In this document: in pieces, positions 18,119-28,120 of the stretch
How positions within the stretch are numbered: the stretch's first letter is position 1
Layout of the letters: each line of letters begins with the position of its first letter
Assembly: GCF_001463765.1 (NCBI RefSeq)
Contig: NZ_BBWK01000027.1
Location: 117,674 to 181,673 of the forward strand
DNA length: 64,000 nt
Origin: Aureimonas sp. AU4
Lineage (GTDB): Bacteria > Pseudomonadota > Alphaproteobacteria > Rhizobiales > Rhizobiaceae
Direction: 5' to 3'
Made by a program: the position numbers and the translations under genes
The notes under the pieces: model-generated
Seen by the model: the letters and a program-made list of their open reading frames with translations, nothing else
Databases searched by the model: none
Told to the model about the DNA's origin: nothing

Positions 18119-19564
18119 TCACAGAAGCGGGCTGATGAGGCGCGTGACGTTCTCGGCAAGCTGGCGCCAGAAGCCGCGCCGCTGCCACTGCGCCATCTGC
18201 AGGCGGTGGCTCTTGGCGCGGTAGTCATCCTCGATGACGCGCAGGTCGCGCACGAGATCCTCGTTGAAGGCCACCAGCGTCACCTCGGAGTTCAGCTCGA
18301 AGGAGCGCCGGTCCATGTTGGCCGAGCCGATCACGGCGATGTCGTCGTCGATCGACAGGTGCTTGGCGTGAAGGAAGCGCTCCCGGTACAGCATCACCTC
18401 GATGCCGAACTCGAGGAGCTCGTCGTAGTAGCTCTGCTGGGCGTGATCGATGAGGACGCTGTTGGTCGTGGAGGTCACGAAGAGCGTGACGCGCACGCCC
18501 TTGGCGACCGCCGTGCGCATGGCGACGAGCAGCGGCTCGTTCGGGATGAAGTAGGGCGTCGCCAGAACCACGCGCTGGCGCGCGGCGTAGATGAGATCGG
18601 TGAAGAGGATGTCGACGCCGGCCTCCGGATAGTCCGGTCCGCTCGGCAGGACCTGCGCGATCGCCTTGTGCTCGACGGTCGGCGGCGGCGGCTCGGGCAT
18701 GAGCTCGGGCGAGGCGATGTCCTCGTTGGTCTCAAGATACCAGTCGCCGATGAAGATCGACTGCAGCTCCAGGACGACCGGTCCCTCCACCCGCGCCATG
18801 ACCTCGCGGTAGAAGGTCTTGGGCTCGTACTCGATGCGGTGCATGTTCTGCGAGCCGACCCAGCCGATCAGCCCGTCCACGACCACGATCTTTCGGTGGT
18901 TGCGAAGGTCGAGGCGCGTCGCCTGGTTCCAGAAGCGCAAGGGAAGGATCAGTCGCAGCTCGACGCCCGTGCCCTCGAGGCGCCGCGCGATGGCGCGGCG
19001 GTCGCGCGAGGAGCCGACCGCGTCGATCAGGAGCCGGCACTTGACGCCCCGGCGCGCGGCCCGCTCCAGCGCGCTCAGGACCTTGTTGCCGGCCTGGTCG
19101 TTCTGAAGGATGTAGACCATGACATGCGCATGGTGGCGCGCCTTGTCGATATCGGCCGCGATGCGATCGACGACGCGGTTGTAGTCCGCGTCCAGCGTGA
19201 TCTTGTTGTGCGCGACGCAAGGGAAGTTGCCGATGCGCTGCACGAGATGCGAGGTCGCGCGGTGGCGCTGGGGCAAGGCGCGAAGGCCCGATACGCCGTC
19301 CAGCTTGATGTGGGCGATCGCCTTGCGGATGATCGCCGGCACCTCCTCGATCCGGTCGCGTCGCCACTTGGGATGCCGCGCGTTGCCGACCGCCAGATAG
19401 ACCGGCAGCGCGATCCACGGCAGGAAGAAGAAGAGCATCAGCCAGGCCTGCGCGGCCACCGGGGTGCGCCGGAACGGGATGTAGACGAGCGCCCCGACGA
19501 TGATGCTCCAGCCCGCCACGCTCACGGCGATGGGCCAGACCGTCCCGTCGAAGAATTCGAGCAT
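18119..19564 (-). CDS. cls: Cardiolipin synthase
   Basis: An inner-membrane phospholipase-D-superfamily enzyme that joins two phosphatidylglycerols (or PG with PE) to make cardiolipin. The 481-residue protein has two N-terminal membrane helices (about 5-28 and 36-58) and two catalytic HKD motifs: HRKIVVVDGLIGWVGSQN (about 220) and HAKHLSIDDDIAVIGSANMD (about 400). Length equals the ClsA type. The ATG at 19564 yields MLEFFDGTVWPIAVSVAGW. Confidence 0.92.
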   Translation of the reverse strand: MLEFFDGTVWPIAVSVAGWSIIVGALVYIPFRRTPVAAQAWLMLFFFLPWIALPVYLAVGNARHPKWRRDRIEEVPAIIRKAIAHIKLDGVSGLRALPQRHRATSHLVQRIGNFPCVAHNKITLDADYNRVVDRIAADIDKARHHAHVMVYILQNDQAGNKVLSALERAARRGVKCRLLIDAVGSSRDRRAIARRLEGTGVELRLILPLRFWNQATRLDLRNHRKIVVVDGLIGWVGSQNMHRIEYEPKTFYREVMARVEGPVVLELQSIFIGDWYLETNEDIASPELMPEPPPPTVEHKAIAQVLPSGPDYPEAGVDILFTDLIYAARQRVVLATPYFIPNEPLLVAMRTAVAKGVRVTLFVTSTTNSVLIDHAQQSYYDELLEFGIEVMLYRERFLHAKHLSIDDDIAVIGSANMDRRSFELNSEVTLVAFNEDLVRDLRVIEDDYRAKSHRLQMAQWQRRGFWRQLAENVTRLISPLL

Positions 19565-19759
19565 GAGACCTCGTCGAGTCGGTGCGAGTCCGGTCCGCGC
19601 ATGGGAAGCGGCCTTGAAGCGCCCGCCATGCCTTCGGATTCGGGCGGACGCAAGGCCTCGCGCGAGATCGGAGGGTCCAGCCGTCTTCCGAACGGGGCCG
19701 CGACCCTATATGGACCCCGCGCGCCGCGTCCCGTTCCGGCCGCGCCCAAGGGCCATCGC

Positions 19760-20587
19760 ATGATCCGCATCGTCTATGCCAATCTCGGCTACTCGCGTGC
19801 CATCGACGGCTCGCTCGGCCATCACGTGCGCCGCGCGCACCGACATCTCTTCACGACGGAACGCGTGCAGCGCCGTGCGCTGAACCACGTGCGCGAACGG
19901 CTCGACGCGCTGCAGCCGGATCTCGCCTGCTTCGTGGAGATCGACCGGGGCTCGTTCAACAACGGCTTTCTCGACCAGATGCGGCTTCTGGCCGACGAGC
20001 GGCACACCACCGTGCGGATCGACAACAAGTACGGCGCGGACAAGCATTTCCGCCGTCTCTCGGTCTCGCGCGGCAAGTCCAACGCCTTTCTCGCCACGCG
20101 GCCGATCCGCTATGCCGCGCGCTACCTTTCGGCCGGCAAGAAGCGGCTCGTCTACGACATCGAGATGGAAGGGGTGCGGGTGCTGGCCGCCCACCTGTCG
20201 CTGCGCTACCGCATCCGCTGCCTGCAGATCCGCGAGCTGGCCGCCTGGGTCGCCGAGAGCGGCGGCCCGACCGTGGTGGTCGGCGACTTCAACCTGTTTC
20301 GCGGCGCGGGCGAACTCGCGCCGCTCCTCGGCTCCGGCCAGCTCGTCCACGCCAACGAGAAGGCCGGCCCGACCTTCCGGCTCGGACCCTACCGCGCGAC
20401 GCTCGACACCTGCCTCGTCTCGCGAGACCTCATCTCCGCCTGCCGGGTGACCATCCTCGACCAGCCCTATTCGGACCATCAGATGATCCGCCTCGACATC
20501 GAGGGCATCGGCGGCGAGACGGCGCCGGAGCGGGCGCTCCTCGTCGCCGACCCGATGGACCCCGCCGAGCCGCCGATGCTCTCCTGA
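19760..20587 (+). CDS. Endonuclease/exonuclease/phosphatase (EEP) family hydrolase
   Basis: A 275-residue protein with the EEP fold seen in DNase I, Mg2+-dependent endonucleases and sphingomyelinases. Motifs are RIVYANLGYSR at the N-terminus, CFVEIDRGSF (metal-binding Glu), LAAHLSLRYRIR, VVVGDFNLFRGAGE and the catalytic YSDHQMIRLDI. No signal peptide, so it is probably cytosolic; the substrate (nucleic acid or phospholipid) is open. A CTATAT -10-like box lies at 19706-19711, about 50 bp upstream. It is divergent from cls; the 195-bp gap holds nothing else recognisable. Confidence 0.85.
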   Translation: MIRIVYANLGYSRAIDGSLGHHVRRAHRHLFTTERVQRRALNHVRERLDALQPDLACFVEIDRGSFNNGFLDQMRLLADERHTTVRIDNKYGADKHFRRLSVSRGKSNAFLATRPIRYAARYLSAGKKRLVYDIEMEGVRVLAAHLSLRYRIRCLQIRELAAWVAESGGPTVVVGDFNLFRGAGELAPLLGSGQLVHANEKAGPTFRLGPYRATLDTCLVSRDLISACRVTILDQPYSDHQMIRLDIEGIGGETAPERALLVADPMDPAEPPMLS

Positions 20588-20592
20588 AACCT

Positions 20593-21900
<1,308 letters not shown>

Positions 21901-21967
21901 GGTCGAGACCTTTCGCGGCAGGCTTGGGAGGAGGCTGCCCGGGCTCTAACAGACGCGCCCACGCGCC

Positions 21968-22981
21968 TCAACTCGCCGGAAGCTCGGCCCAGGCGGGCAC
22001 CGTGCCGCCGGGAAGCGGCATCGCCGAGAAGACGGCGCGGGCCACCGCGCGCGCCATGACCGACGAGGCGGCCGCCGCGAGCTCGACGCGCGCGCCGCCC
22101 TCCGCCGCCGCTCCGGCCTCGCCGGTCGCCAGGGCGAAGACGAGGTCGCCGTCGTAGTCGGTATGGGCCGGCCAGAGCGCCAGCGCGAAGCCGTCATGGG
22201 CGGCGAGCGCGAGCCGGCGCGCGCCGCTCTTGTCGAGGCGAGCGTCGGTCGCCACCACGGCGATCGTCGTCGCGCTGCCCGGCAGCGCGATCTTGGAGCG
22301 CGGAATCGGGGCGTCGGCGGGAAGCGGATGGGGAAGGCCGAGGCCGCCGAACTCGTGCTCCATCTCGAACGGGGCGGCGCGAAAATGCCGGGTCGATCCC
22401 ACGAGCGGCGAGCCGACCGCGTTCACCGCGACGAGCGCGGCCACCGTCGCGCCGCCCGCGAGGCGAACCGAGGCAGAGCCGAGGCCGCCGCGGCAGGCGG
22501 CGGTCGTTGCGCCGAGCCCCGCGCCGACGCCTCCCAGCGCGAAGTCGAGGCTCGCATTGCGTGCCGCCGCCACGCCGAGGTCGCGATAGGGCGAATGCTC
22601 GCCCCAGTCCTTGTCGCCGCCGTTCGCGAGATCGAAAAGGATGGCGGCGGGAACGATGGGAACGCGGATGGCACCGACCGCAAAGCCCCGGCCCATCGCT
22701 CGTAGGACCGACTGAACCCCGGAGGCCGCGTCGAGACCGAAGGCGGAGCCGCCCGACAGCACCAGCGCGTCGACGCCACCGACGGTCGCGTCGGGAGCCA
22801 GGAGGTCGGTCTCGCGCGTGCCGGGGGCGCCGCCGAGCACCGCGACCGAGGCGACGGTCGGGCGATCGCACAGGATCGCCGTGACGCCGCTGCGCAGCCG
22901 CTCGTCGGAGGCGTGCCCGACGCGAAGCCCGGCAACGTCGGTCAGGAGGTTCCGCGGCCCGGGCCGCCAGGACGCGCTCAA
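21968..22981 (-). CDS. P1 family peptidase (DmpA/NylC-type N-terminal nucleophile hydrolase)
   Basis: A 337-residue S58/P1 family aminopeptidase-amidase precursor that self-cleaves to expose a nucleophile. N-terminal NLLTDVAGLRVGHASDERLRSG and VLSGGSAFGLDAASGV are diagnostic; the probable nucleophile Thr lies in ATTIAVVATDARLDKS followed by AAHDGFALALWPAHT. The residue before the nucleophile pair is Ala rather than the Asn I expect in the NylC branch. I infer a TTG start at 22981 overlapping the upstream stop (TTGA), with GGAGG 7 bases before it; all earlier in-frame codons lie in the binding-protein gene. Confidence 0.82.
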   Translation of the reverse strand: MSASWRPGPRNLLTDVAGLRVGHASDERLRSGVTAILCDRPTVASVAVLGGAPGTRETDLLAPDATVGGVDALVLSGGSAFGLDAASGVQSVLRAMGRGFAVGAIRVPIVPAAILFDLANGGDKDWGEHSPYRDLGVAAARNASLDFALGGVGAGLGATTAACRGGLGSASVRLAGGATVAALVAVNAVGSPLVGSTRHFRAAPFEMEHEFGGLGLPHPLPADAPIPRSKIALPGSATTIAVVATDARLDKSGARRLALAAHDGFALALWPAHTDYDGDLVFALATGEAGAAAEGGARVELAAAASSVMARAVARAVFSAMPLPGGTVPAWAELPAS

Positions 22982-24027
22982 CCCTCGTCCTCCGGCAGGA
23001 AGCGGTCGCCTTCCCAGCGGAAGGCACGGAAGGGCAGGACGTCGGCCGAGCCGTCCGGCCCGAATCGCGCCGCGCCCGCAGAGGTCTCGAAGTCCGCACC
23101 CGCGAGGACCTCGGCGAGCGGCCTCCCGTTCGCCTGCGCGAGCGCTCCCTGCGCGATCTCGACCCCGAGCCGCGCGGGCCAGGCATAGCCCTCGTCTGCC
23201 GGTGCCGCCTCGGACGGCTGCCACGCCACGTCATGGCCGGCGCTGAGCGCGACGACGCCGTTCGGCAAGGGCGGGTCCGAGCGCGTCTCATCCATCAGCA
23301 CCTCGCCGCCGACGATCCGGAGATCAAGGCCGATCTCGGCCGCATCGCGGGCGATCACGGCGACATCGGACCGGCTGCCCAGGAGCACGAGATGCGTCAC
23401 GCCGCTCTGCTTGATGCGGCGGGCGAGCGCGAACTGCTTCTCCTCGGCGGGGCGGAAGTTGTCGGTGAGGGCGAAGCGGTAGCCCTCGGCTTCCAGGCGC
23501 TCGCGCACACGGTCCGCAAGGTCCCGGTTTGTGGCCGATCCGTCCTCGACGAGGCCGACCGATTCCGTTCGCCAGCGTTCGCGAACGAAGCGCACCAGCG
23601 CCTCGGCCTCGGCAGCCGATCCCGGTGCGATCCGCCAGAGCGGCCAGCCGTCGCTGTCGCGGCGCTTCAGGAGACGATCGGCCCGCACGCCGATATCGAT
23701 CACGGGGATCTGCGCATCGCGAAGGATCGGCATCGCGGCCTCGAGCGCGCTCGTGCAGAGGAACCCGACCGCGATACGGACGCCCGCGTCGCGCATCTGG
23801 GCGGCGGTGCGCGCGCCGCCTTCCGCCGAGCAGCCGTCGTCGAACTCCCGCAGGACGGCGCGCCCGGGGTCGAGCGCGGCGCGAGCCCCCGCCAGGATCT
23901 GGCGGCCGAGGATCTCCTCAGGGCCGCTGAGCGGCGCCGCCAAGCCGATTCGCGGCAGGGACGCGTCCTGCGCACGGGCTGGACCCGTGAGGAGGCATGA
24001 GAGAAGGAGGACGCGGAGGAGGAGCAT
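22978..24027 (-). CDS. LivK-like ABC transporter substrate-binding protein
   Basis: A 349-residue periplasmic binding protein (type I fold, Peripla_BP_6). Signal peptide MLLLRVLLLSCLLTGPARAQ, then PRIGLAAPLSGPEEILGRQI. It is an outlying member compared with canonical LivK. A Cys pair (Cys69 in DDGCSAEGG, Cys96 in GFLCTSA) matches positions conserved in branched-chain amino acid binding proteins. It is divergent from the canonical livK (128 bp apart) and coupled to the P1 peptidase, suggesting that the peptidase product or substrate is its ligand, which is inference. It has no permease beside it and may use the liv permeases. Confidence 0.85.
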   Translation of the reverse strand: MLLLRVLLLSCLLTGPARAQDASLPRIGLAAPLSGPEEILGRQILAGARAALDPGRAVLREFDDGCSAEGGARTAAQMRDAGVRIAVGFLCTSALEAAMPILRDAQIPVIDIGVRADRLLKRRDSDGWPLWRIAPGSAAEAEALVRFVRERWRTESVGLVEDGSATNRDLADRVRERLEAEGYRFALTDNFRPAEEKQFALARRIKQSGVTHLVLLGSRSDVAVIARDAAEIGLDLRIVGGEVLMDETRSDPPLPNGVVALSAGHDVAWQPSEAAPADEGYAWPARLGVEIAQGALAQANGRPLAEVLAGADFETSAGAARFGPDGSADVLPFRAFRWEGDRFLPEDEG

Positions 24028-24114
24028 GACGGCGCCAGTCTAATGCGTTTCACCATGCGCCGCGAGGGCGGCTTGATTCCCGCTCCGACGCCCCGTTAAC
24101 TCGCGCCCGAGTTC

Positions 24115-24128
24115 GGGACGCGCGTCCC
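24115..24128. promoter_or_regulatory. 14-bp perfect palindrome before livK
   Basis: GGGACGCGCGTCCC at 24115-24128, between the divergent binding-protein genes and 27 bp upstream of the livK ATG. It could be a dimeric regulator site or a hairpin in the livK leader. High local GC makes chance occurrence possible. Confidence 0.35.
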
Positions 24129-24155
24129 GTCCGACCTCGAAAGGAACATGACCAT

Positions 24156-25367
24156 ATGACCACCGGCGGCACGCTGCGCAGCCTTCTTCTCGCCACGGCC
24201 GCGCTGGCCCTCGCGCCCTCGCTCGCGCAGGCCCAGGACACCGTCCGGATCGGCATGATCGGCGGCATCACCGGGCCCATCGAAAGCCTGATGCCCCCCA
24301 TCACCGAGGCGGCCCGCCTCGCGGTCGGGCAGGTGAACGTGCAGGGCGGCCTCGGGCCGTCCGGCGCCAAGGTCGAGATGGTGGTGGGCGACGACGGCTG
24401 TATCGACGCCGCGCGTGCCTCGGCGGCGGCCGACCGGCAGGTCAATTCGGAGAAGGTGGCCGGCATCGTCGGCGCCATGTGCTCGGGCGCGACCATCGCG
24501 GCGGCGAACTCGGCGGCCATTCCCGCCGGCGTCGTGATGGTCTCGCCGGCCTCGACCTCGCCCGCCGTGACCGACCTCAAGGACAACGATCTCGTGTTCC
24601 GCACCGCGCCCTCCGACGCCTACCAGGGCGAGGTGCTGGCGCGGGTCGTGCGTCGCAACAACATCGACTCCGTTGCCGTCACCTACGTCAACAACGACTA
24701 CGGCACGGGCTTCGCCAAGGCCTTCGAGGCGGCCTTCACGGCGGCCGGCGGCAAGGTCACGCTCTCCCAGGCCCACGAGGACGGCAAGGCGGACTACCGG
24801 CCCGAGATCGGCGCGCTGGCGTCCAGCGGCGCCGACGCGCTCGTCGTGCTCGCCTATGTCGACGGCTCGGGCGGTCGCATCATCGCCCAAGCCCGCGAGA
24901 CCGGCGACTTCTCGACCTTCGTCGGCGGCGACGGCATGGTGGGCGGCAACCTTACCAACGTGGCGGGCGGCGACGAGCGTCTGATCCTGACGCGCCCGGG
25001 CGGCACGGCGGCGGGCGGAGCCGAGCGCTTCGCCGAGGCGGCGAAGGGGGCCAATCTCGATCCGGCGGCGACCTACACCGCGACGAGCTACGACGCGACC
25101 TTCGCGCTCCTGCTCGCGCTGGAGAAGACGGGCGGCAAGCGCGAGGGCCTCTCCGCTGCGCTGCGCGAGGTCTCCTCGGCACCCGGAGAGCGCATCCTGC
25201 CGGGCGAGTGGGAGAAGGCCAAGAAGCTGATCGCGGCCGGCACCGACATCGACTACGAGGGCGCTTCCGGCTCGCTCGAGTTCGACGCCAACGGCGACGT
25301 GCCGGGCTCCTACGACGAGGTCACGATCGAGGACGGGCAGATCAAGGTGGTCGGCCCGGCGACCTGA
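24156..25367 (+). CDS. livK: Branched-chain amino acid ABC transporter binding protein
   Basis: A 403-residue periplasmic binding protein for the Liv-type transporter encoded at 25.8-29.6 kb. Signal peptide MTTGGTLRSLLLATAALALAPSLAQA; mature start QDTVRIGMIGGITGPIES. Ligand-binding features include MVVGDDGCIDAARASAAADRQV, MCSGATIAAANSAAIPAG and SPASTSPAVTD. AAGGAAC is 9 bases upstream of ATG 24156. It is transcribed alone, toward the permease operon, and ends in a terminator, which allows much higher expression of the binding protein than of the membrane parts. The exact ligand (Leu/Ile/Val or others) is not certain. Confidence 0.9.
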   Translation: MTTGGTLRSLLLATAALALAPSLAQAQDTVRIGMIGGITGPIESLMPPITEAARLAVGQVNVQGGLGPSGAKVEMVVGDDGCIDAARASAAADRQVNSEKVAGIVGAMCSGATIAAANSAAIPAGVVMVSPASTSPAVTDLKDNDLVFRTAPSDAYQGEVLARVVRRNNIDSVAVTYVNNDYGTGFAKAFEAAFTAAGGKVTLSQAHEDGKADYRPEIGALASSGADALVVLAYVDGSGGRIIAQARETGDFSTFVGGDGMVGGNLTNVAGGDERLILTRPGGTAAGGAERFAEAAKGANLDPAATYTATSYDATFALLLALEKTGGKREGLSAALREVSSAPGERILPGEWEKAKKLIAAGTDIDYEGASGSLEFDANGDVPGSYDEVTIEDGQIKVVGPAT

Positions 25368-25388
25368 TCGGGAACCTAGGGCGAATCG

Positions 25389-25422
25389 AAAGGCCCCGGA
25401 CGGGATGCCGTCCGGGGCCTTT
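25389..25422. terminator. Bidirectional terminator between livK and the DUF3140 gene
   Basis: A 15-bp perfect stem AAAGGCCCCGGACGG / CCGTCCGGGGCCTTT with loop GATG at 25389-25422, then TCTCATTT on the plus strand and TTTCGATT on the minus strand. It serves both convergent genes. Confidence 0.88.
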
Positions 25423-25423
25423 C

Positions 25424-25759
25424 TCATTTCAGCGGATCGTGGCCCCAGTTCATCAGCGAGTAGCGCCACTTCGTATCCTCGACGTCGCCCTTCGGGCGCT
25501 GCTTGGAGTGGCGGGCGATGTAGCCGACGACCTTCTTCATGTGAGCCCACTGCGCATCGGTCAGGTCGGCCTTCTTGGTGTGCTGGATCTCGATGATCCG
25601 TCGACCCGACTCGTGACCGACGGACTCGCCGCCGTCCTTGGACTGGCCGACCTCCTTCGACTCGTCGCTTTCCAGCCAGCGCTCGATCTCCTTGGGCGTC
25701 ATGTTCACGCCCTCGCGAAACTCGCGCCAGGTCTCCTCGTGGTCGTCCTTCGCTGTCAT
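25424..25759 (-). CDS. DUF3140 domain protein
   Basis: A 111-residue hydrophilic protein whose whole length fits DUF3140: REFREGVNMTPKEIERWLES, SVGHESGRRIIEI, ADLTDAQWAHMKKVVGYI and the invariant-looking C-terminus DTKWRYSLMNWGHDPLK. It resembles stress-inducible DNA- or nucleic-acid-associated small proteins, but the function is unknown. An EcfG-type promoter sits 30-55 bp upstream of the ATG, supporting general stress control. It lies 56 bp downstream of livM in the same direction, yet the promoter suggests independent expression. Confidence 0.88.
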   Translation of the reverse strand: MTAKDDHEETWREFREGVNMTPKEIERWLESDESKEVGQSKDGGESVGHESGRRIIEIQHTKKADLTDAQWAHMKKVVGYIARHSKQRPKGDVEDTKWRYSLMNWGHDPLK

Positions 25760-25788
25760 GGTCGTCTCCGGGCTACGTGGATCGATCG

Positions 25789-25814
25789 AACCTGCGAGCC
25801 CGGAGGTCTGTTCC
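25789..25814 (-). promoter_or_regulatory. EcfG-type general stress promoter for the DUF3140 gene
   Basis: On the minus strand GGAAC (25810-25814), a 17-base spacer, then GGTT (25789-25792). It matches GGAAC-N17-(C/G)GTT, one base off the CGTT consensus. Predicted leader about 20-25 nt to the ATG at 25759. Confidence 0.6.
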
Positions 25815-25815
25815 C

Positions 25816-27099
25816 TTAACGGACGGCCCGACGCTCCGGCAGGAGGCCGTTCGGCGCGAACCGCAGGACGAGGGTGATGGTCAGGCCGATCACGAAGACG
25901 CGCATCTGGAGCGCGCGCGAATCGAGATCGGCCGGCGCCTGCCAGCCGAACCAGGCCGAGCCGAGGTCGCGCGCCAGCCCGAAGAGCGCGAGCGCGGCGG
26001 GCTCCGACATGGTCCAGACGACGTAGACGAAGACCGCGCCGACGATCGCGCCGCGATTGTTGCCCGCGCCGCCCAGGATCACCATCACCCAGATCAGGAA
26101 CGTGTGGTTGAGGTCGACGAAGCCGGCCGGGTCGAAGATCGTCGTGAAGTGGACGAGGATCGCCCCACCGAGCCCCATCAGGGCCGCGCCGAGCATGAAG
26201 ATTTCCAGCCGGCGGCGGTCGACGTTCTTGCCCATGGACGAGGCGGCGGTCTCGTTGTCGCGGATCGCCCGCATCATGCGGCCCCAGGGGGCATGGTAGG
26301 CGCGCTCCATCAGAAGATAGACCACGAGAAGGATCAGCGCCGAGAGCGCGAGATAGCTACCGCGCGCCCATAGGAAGCCGACGTCGGCCGGCTGCGGAAC
26401 GGGCCAGGGCAGGGGCGAGATCGTGAGGGGACCACGCGTCAGCCAGTCGGCATTGCGCAGGAAGGTCTTCACGATCTGAGCGATGCCGAGCGTGGCGATC
26501 GCGAGGTAGTCCGCCCGCAGCCCCAGGCAGATGCGCCCGATCACGTAGGCCAGGAAGGCCGCGACGAAGGCGGCCGCCGCCCAGCCGACGCCGACCGGCA
26601 GGCCGAGGCCGCCAACGAAGCCCGCCTCGCGCTCGATCGCCTCGATCGCCGGGGCGAAGCGCGAGGTCACGACCGCGAACGCAATCAGCGAGGCGAGGAT
26701 CGTCAGGGCCGAAGCCTGGCCCCGGCCGAGGCCCCAGCGGTGCGAGCGCGCGACCACGCCGACGATCGCCACGCAGGCCACGAGCCAAATCAATGCCTCG
26801 CCCAGCAGCGGCGCGCCGGTGCCGGCCCAGAAGGCGTCGTTGACCGGGATCGTCAGGAGCACCGAGGCGCAGGCGCCCGCCACGATGAAGCCCATGATGC
26901 CGACGTTGAAGAGGCCGGCATAGCCCCACTGGATGTTGAGGCCGACGGCGATCAGCGCGTAGGCGACGGCCTCCGCCAGCATGCGCACGGCGTATTCCGG
27001 TCCCTGGAGCGCGAAGACGGCGGCCAGGATCGCGGCGAGGCCGCCGGCGATCCAGAGTTCCGAGCGCGGCTTGGGCGGCATCAACACGGCCCGGCTCAT
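25816..27099 (-). CDS. livM: Branched-chain amino acid ABC transporter permease LivM
   Basis: A 427-residue inner-membrane subunit with about ten helices. Family motifs include ALIAVGLNIQWGYAGLFNVG near helix 2, RADYLAIATLGIAQIVKT (the cytoplasmic EAA-like loop) and GRMMRAIRDNETAASSMGKN, with a C-terminal LGGAGNNRGAIVGA. It starts with an ATG overlapping the livH stop (ATGA) and is last in the operon GNAT-livG-livF-livH-livM. Confidence 0.93.
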   Translation of the reverse strand: MSRAVLMPPKPRSELWIAGGLAAILAAVFALQGPEYAVRMLAEAVAYALIAVGLNIQWGYAGLFNVGIMGFIVAGACASVLLTIPVNDAFWAGTGAPLLGEALIWLVACVAIVGVVARSHRWGLGRGQASALTILASLIAFAVVTSRFAPAIEAIEREAGFVGGLGLPVGVGWAAAAFVAAFLAYVIGRICLGLRADYLAIATLGIAQIVKTFLRNADWLTRGPLTISPLPWPVPQPADVGFLWARGSYLALSALILLVVYLLMERAYHAPWGRMMRAIRDNETAASSMGKNVDRRRLEIFMLGAALMGLGGAILVHFTTIFDPAGFVDLNHTFLIWVMVILGGAGNNRGAIVGAVFVYVVWTMSEPAALALFGLARDLGSAWFGWQAPADLDSRALQMRVFVIGLTITLVLRFAPNGLLPERRAVR

Positions 27100-28091
27100 G
27101 CGAAGACCCTTCCCCTGAAGATGCCGGTCGGGCGGTAGATCAGGACGGCGACGAGGATCACGAAGGGCACCACGAGACGGTACTCGTTGGGCACCAGCGC
27201 GAGGTTCGCGGGCAACTCCCAGCCGGCCGGCAGAACCGCGCCGAGCGGGCGCAGGAGCGTCGAGAAGTTGAATACGGCGAGCGTCTCGGCAAAGCCCACC
27301 ACGAAGCCGCCCGCGACCGCGCCGTAGGGCTGGCCGATGCCGCCGAGGATGGCGGCGGCGAAGATCGGCAGGAGGAGGTTGTAGGCAAGGTCCGGCCGCA
27401 GCTCGACGTCGAGCGCGAGCAGCGTTCCGGCCACCGCCGCGAGCCCGCCGCCGATGATCCAAGTCGCCGCGACGACCCTCGAGATCGGAATGCCGGTGAC
27501 GCGTGCGAGCGCCGGGTCGTCGGCGACCGCGCGCATTGCGACGCCGAGGCGCGAGCGCGTCAGGAAGACGTGAAGCGCCGTCACGAGCACGGCGGTCGCA
27601 AGGAACAGGGCGACCTGCGGTTCGGTCACCACGATCGGGCGGCCGCCGGTCGGGATACGGAAGATCGTCTTCGGCGCGCCGAGCGCGAGGCTCCAGGAGC
27701 CGGTGCCCGCAAAGAGGCGAATCAGGCCCTGGAGCATGAGCGCGACGCCGATCGAGGCCATGACCATGACCACGGGGCGCGCGCCGCGCTCGCGCAAGGG
27801 GCGGTAGAAGAGGCGGTCGAGCCCGACCGCGAAGCCTGCCGTCAGGATCATGGATAGCGGCAGGACCAGGAGCGCCAGCGGCAGCGGGCCGCCGACGCCC
27901 AGGCCGGACAGGACGCTGGCCAGGATCAGCGTGAAGAAGGCGCCCGCCGTCATCATGTCGCCGTGGGCGAAATGGGCGAAGCGCAGGATGCCGAAGATCA
28001 GCGTCACGCCGACGGCGCCGAGCGCGTAGATCGAGCCGATCACGAGGCTGCCGACGAGGCCGCGATTGATGAAGAAGACGAGGTCGTCCAA
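27096..28091 (-). CDS. livH: Branched-chain amino acid ABC transporter permease LivH
   Basis: A 331-residue permease: GSIYALGAVGVTLIFGILRFAH and FAHGDMMTAGAF are classic LivH N-terminal motifs, and GVAMRAVADDPALARVTGI is the loop contacting the ATPases. AILGGIGQPYGAVAGGFVVGF follows near the C-terminus. No ATG or GTG is available in frame near the expected N-terminus; I infer TTG at 28091 (TTGGACGACCTCGTC), 29 bp after the livF stop. The start is therefore uncertain by a few codons. Confidence 0.9.
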   Translation of the reverse strand: MDDLVFFINRGLVGSLVIGSIYALGAVGVTLIFGILRFAHFAHGDMMTAGAFFTLILASVLSGLGVGGPLPLALLVLPLSMILTAGFAVGLDRLFYRPLRERGARPVVMVMASIGVALMLQGLIRLFAGTGSWSLALGAPKTIFRIPTGGRPIVVTEPQVALFLATAVLVTALHVFLTRSRLGVAMRAVADDPALARVTGIPISRVVAATWIIGGGLAAVAGTLLALDVELRPDLAYNLLLPIFAAAILGGIGQPYGAVAGGFVVGFAETLAVFNFSTLLRPLGAVLPAGWELPANLALVPNEYRLVVPFVILVAVLIYRPTGIFRGRVFA

Positions 28092-28120
28092 GGGGAGCGT
28101 TCCGGGATCGTGGCGGGGCG

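Noticed and set aside
18086..19759. Plus-strand open frame joined to the EEP hydrolase gene, antisense to cls.
   Set aside because: Cardiolipin synthase on the other strand has complete motifs; the upstream part is a shadow rich in R, D and H.
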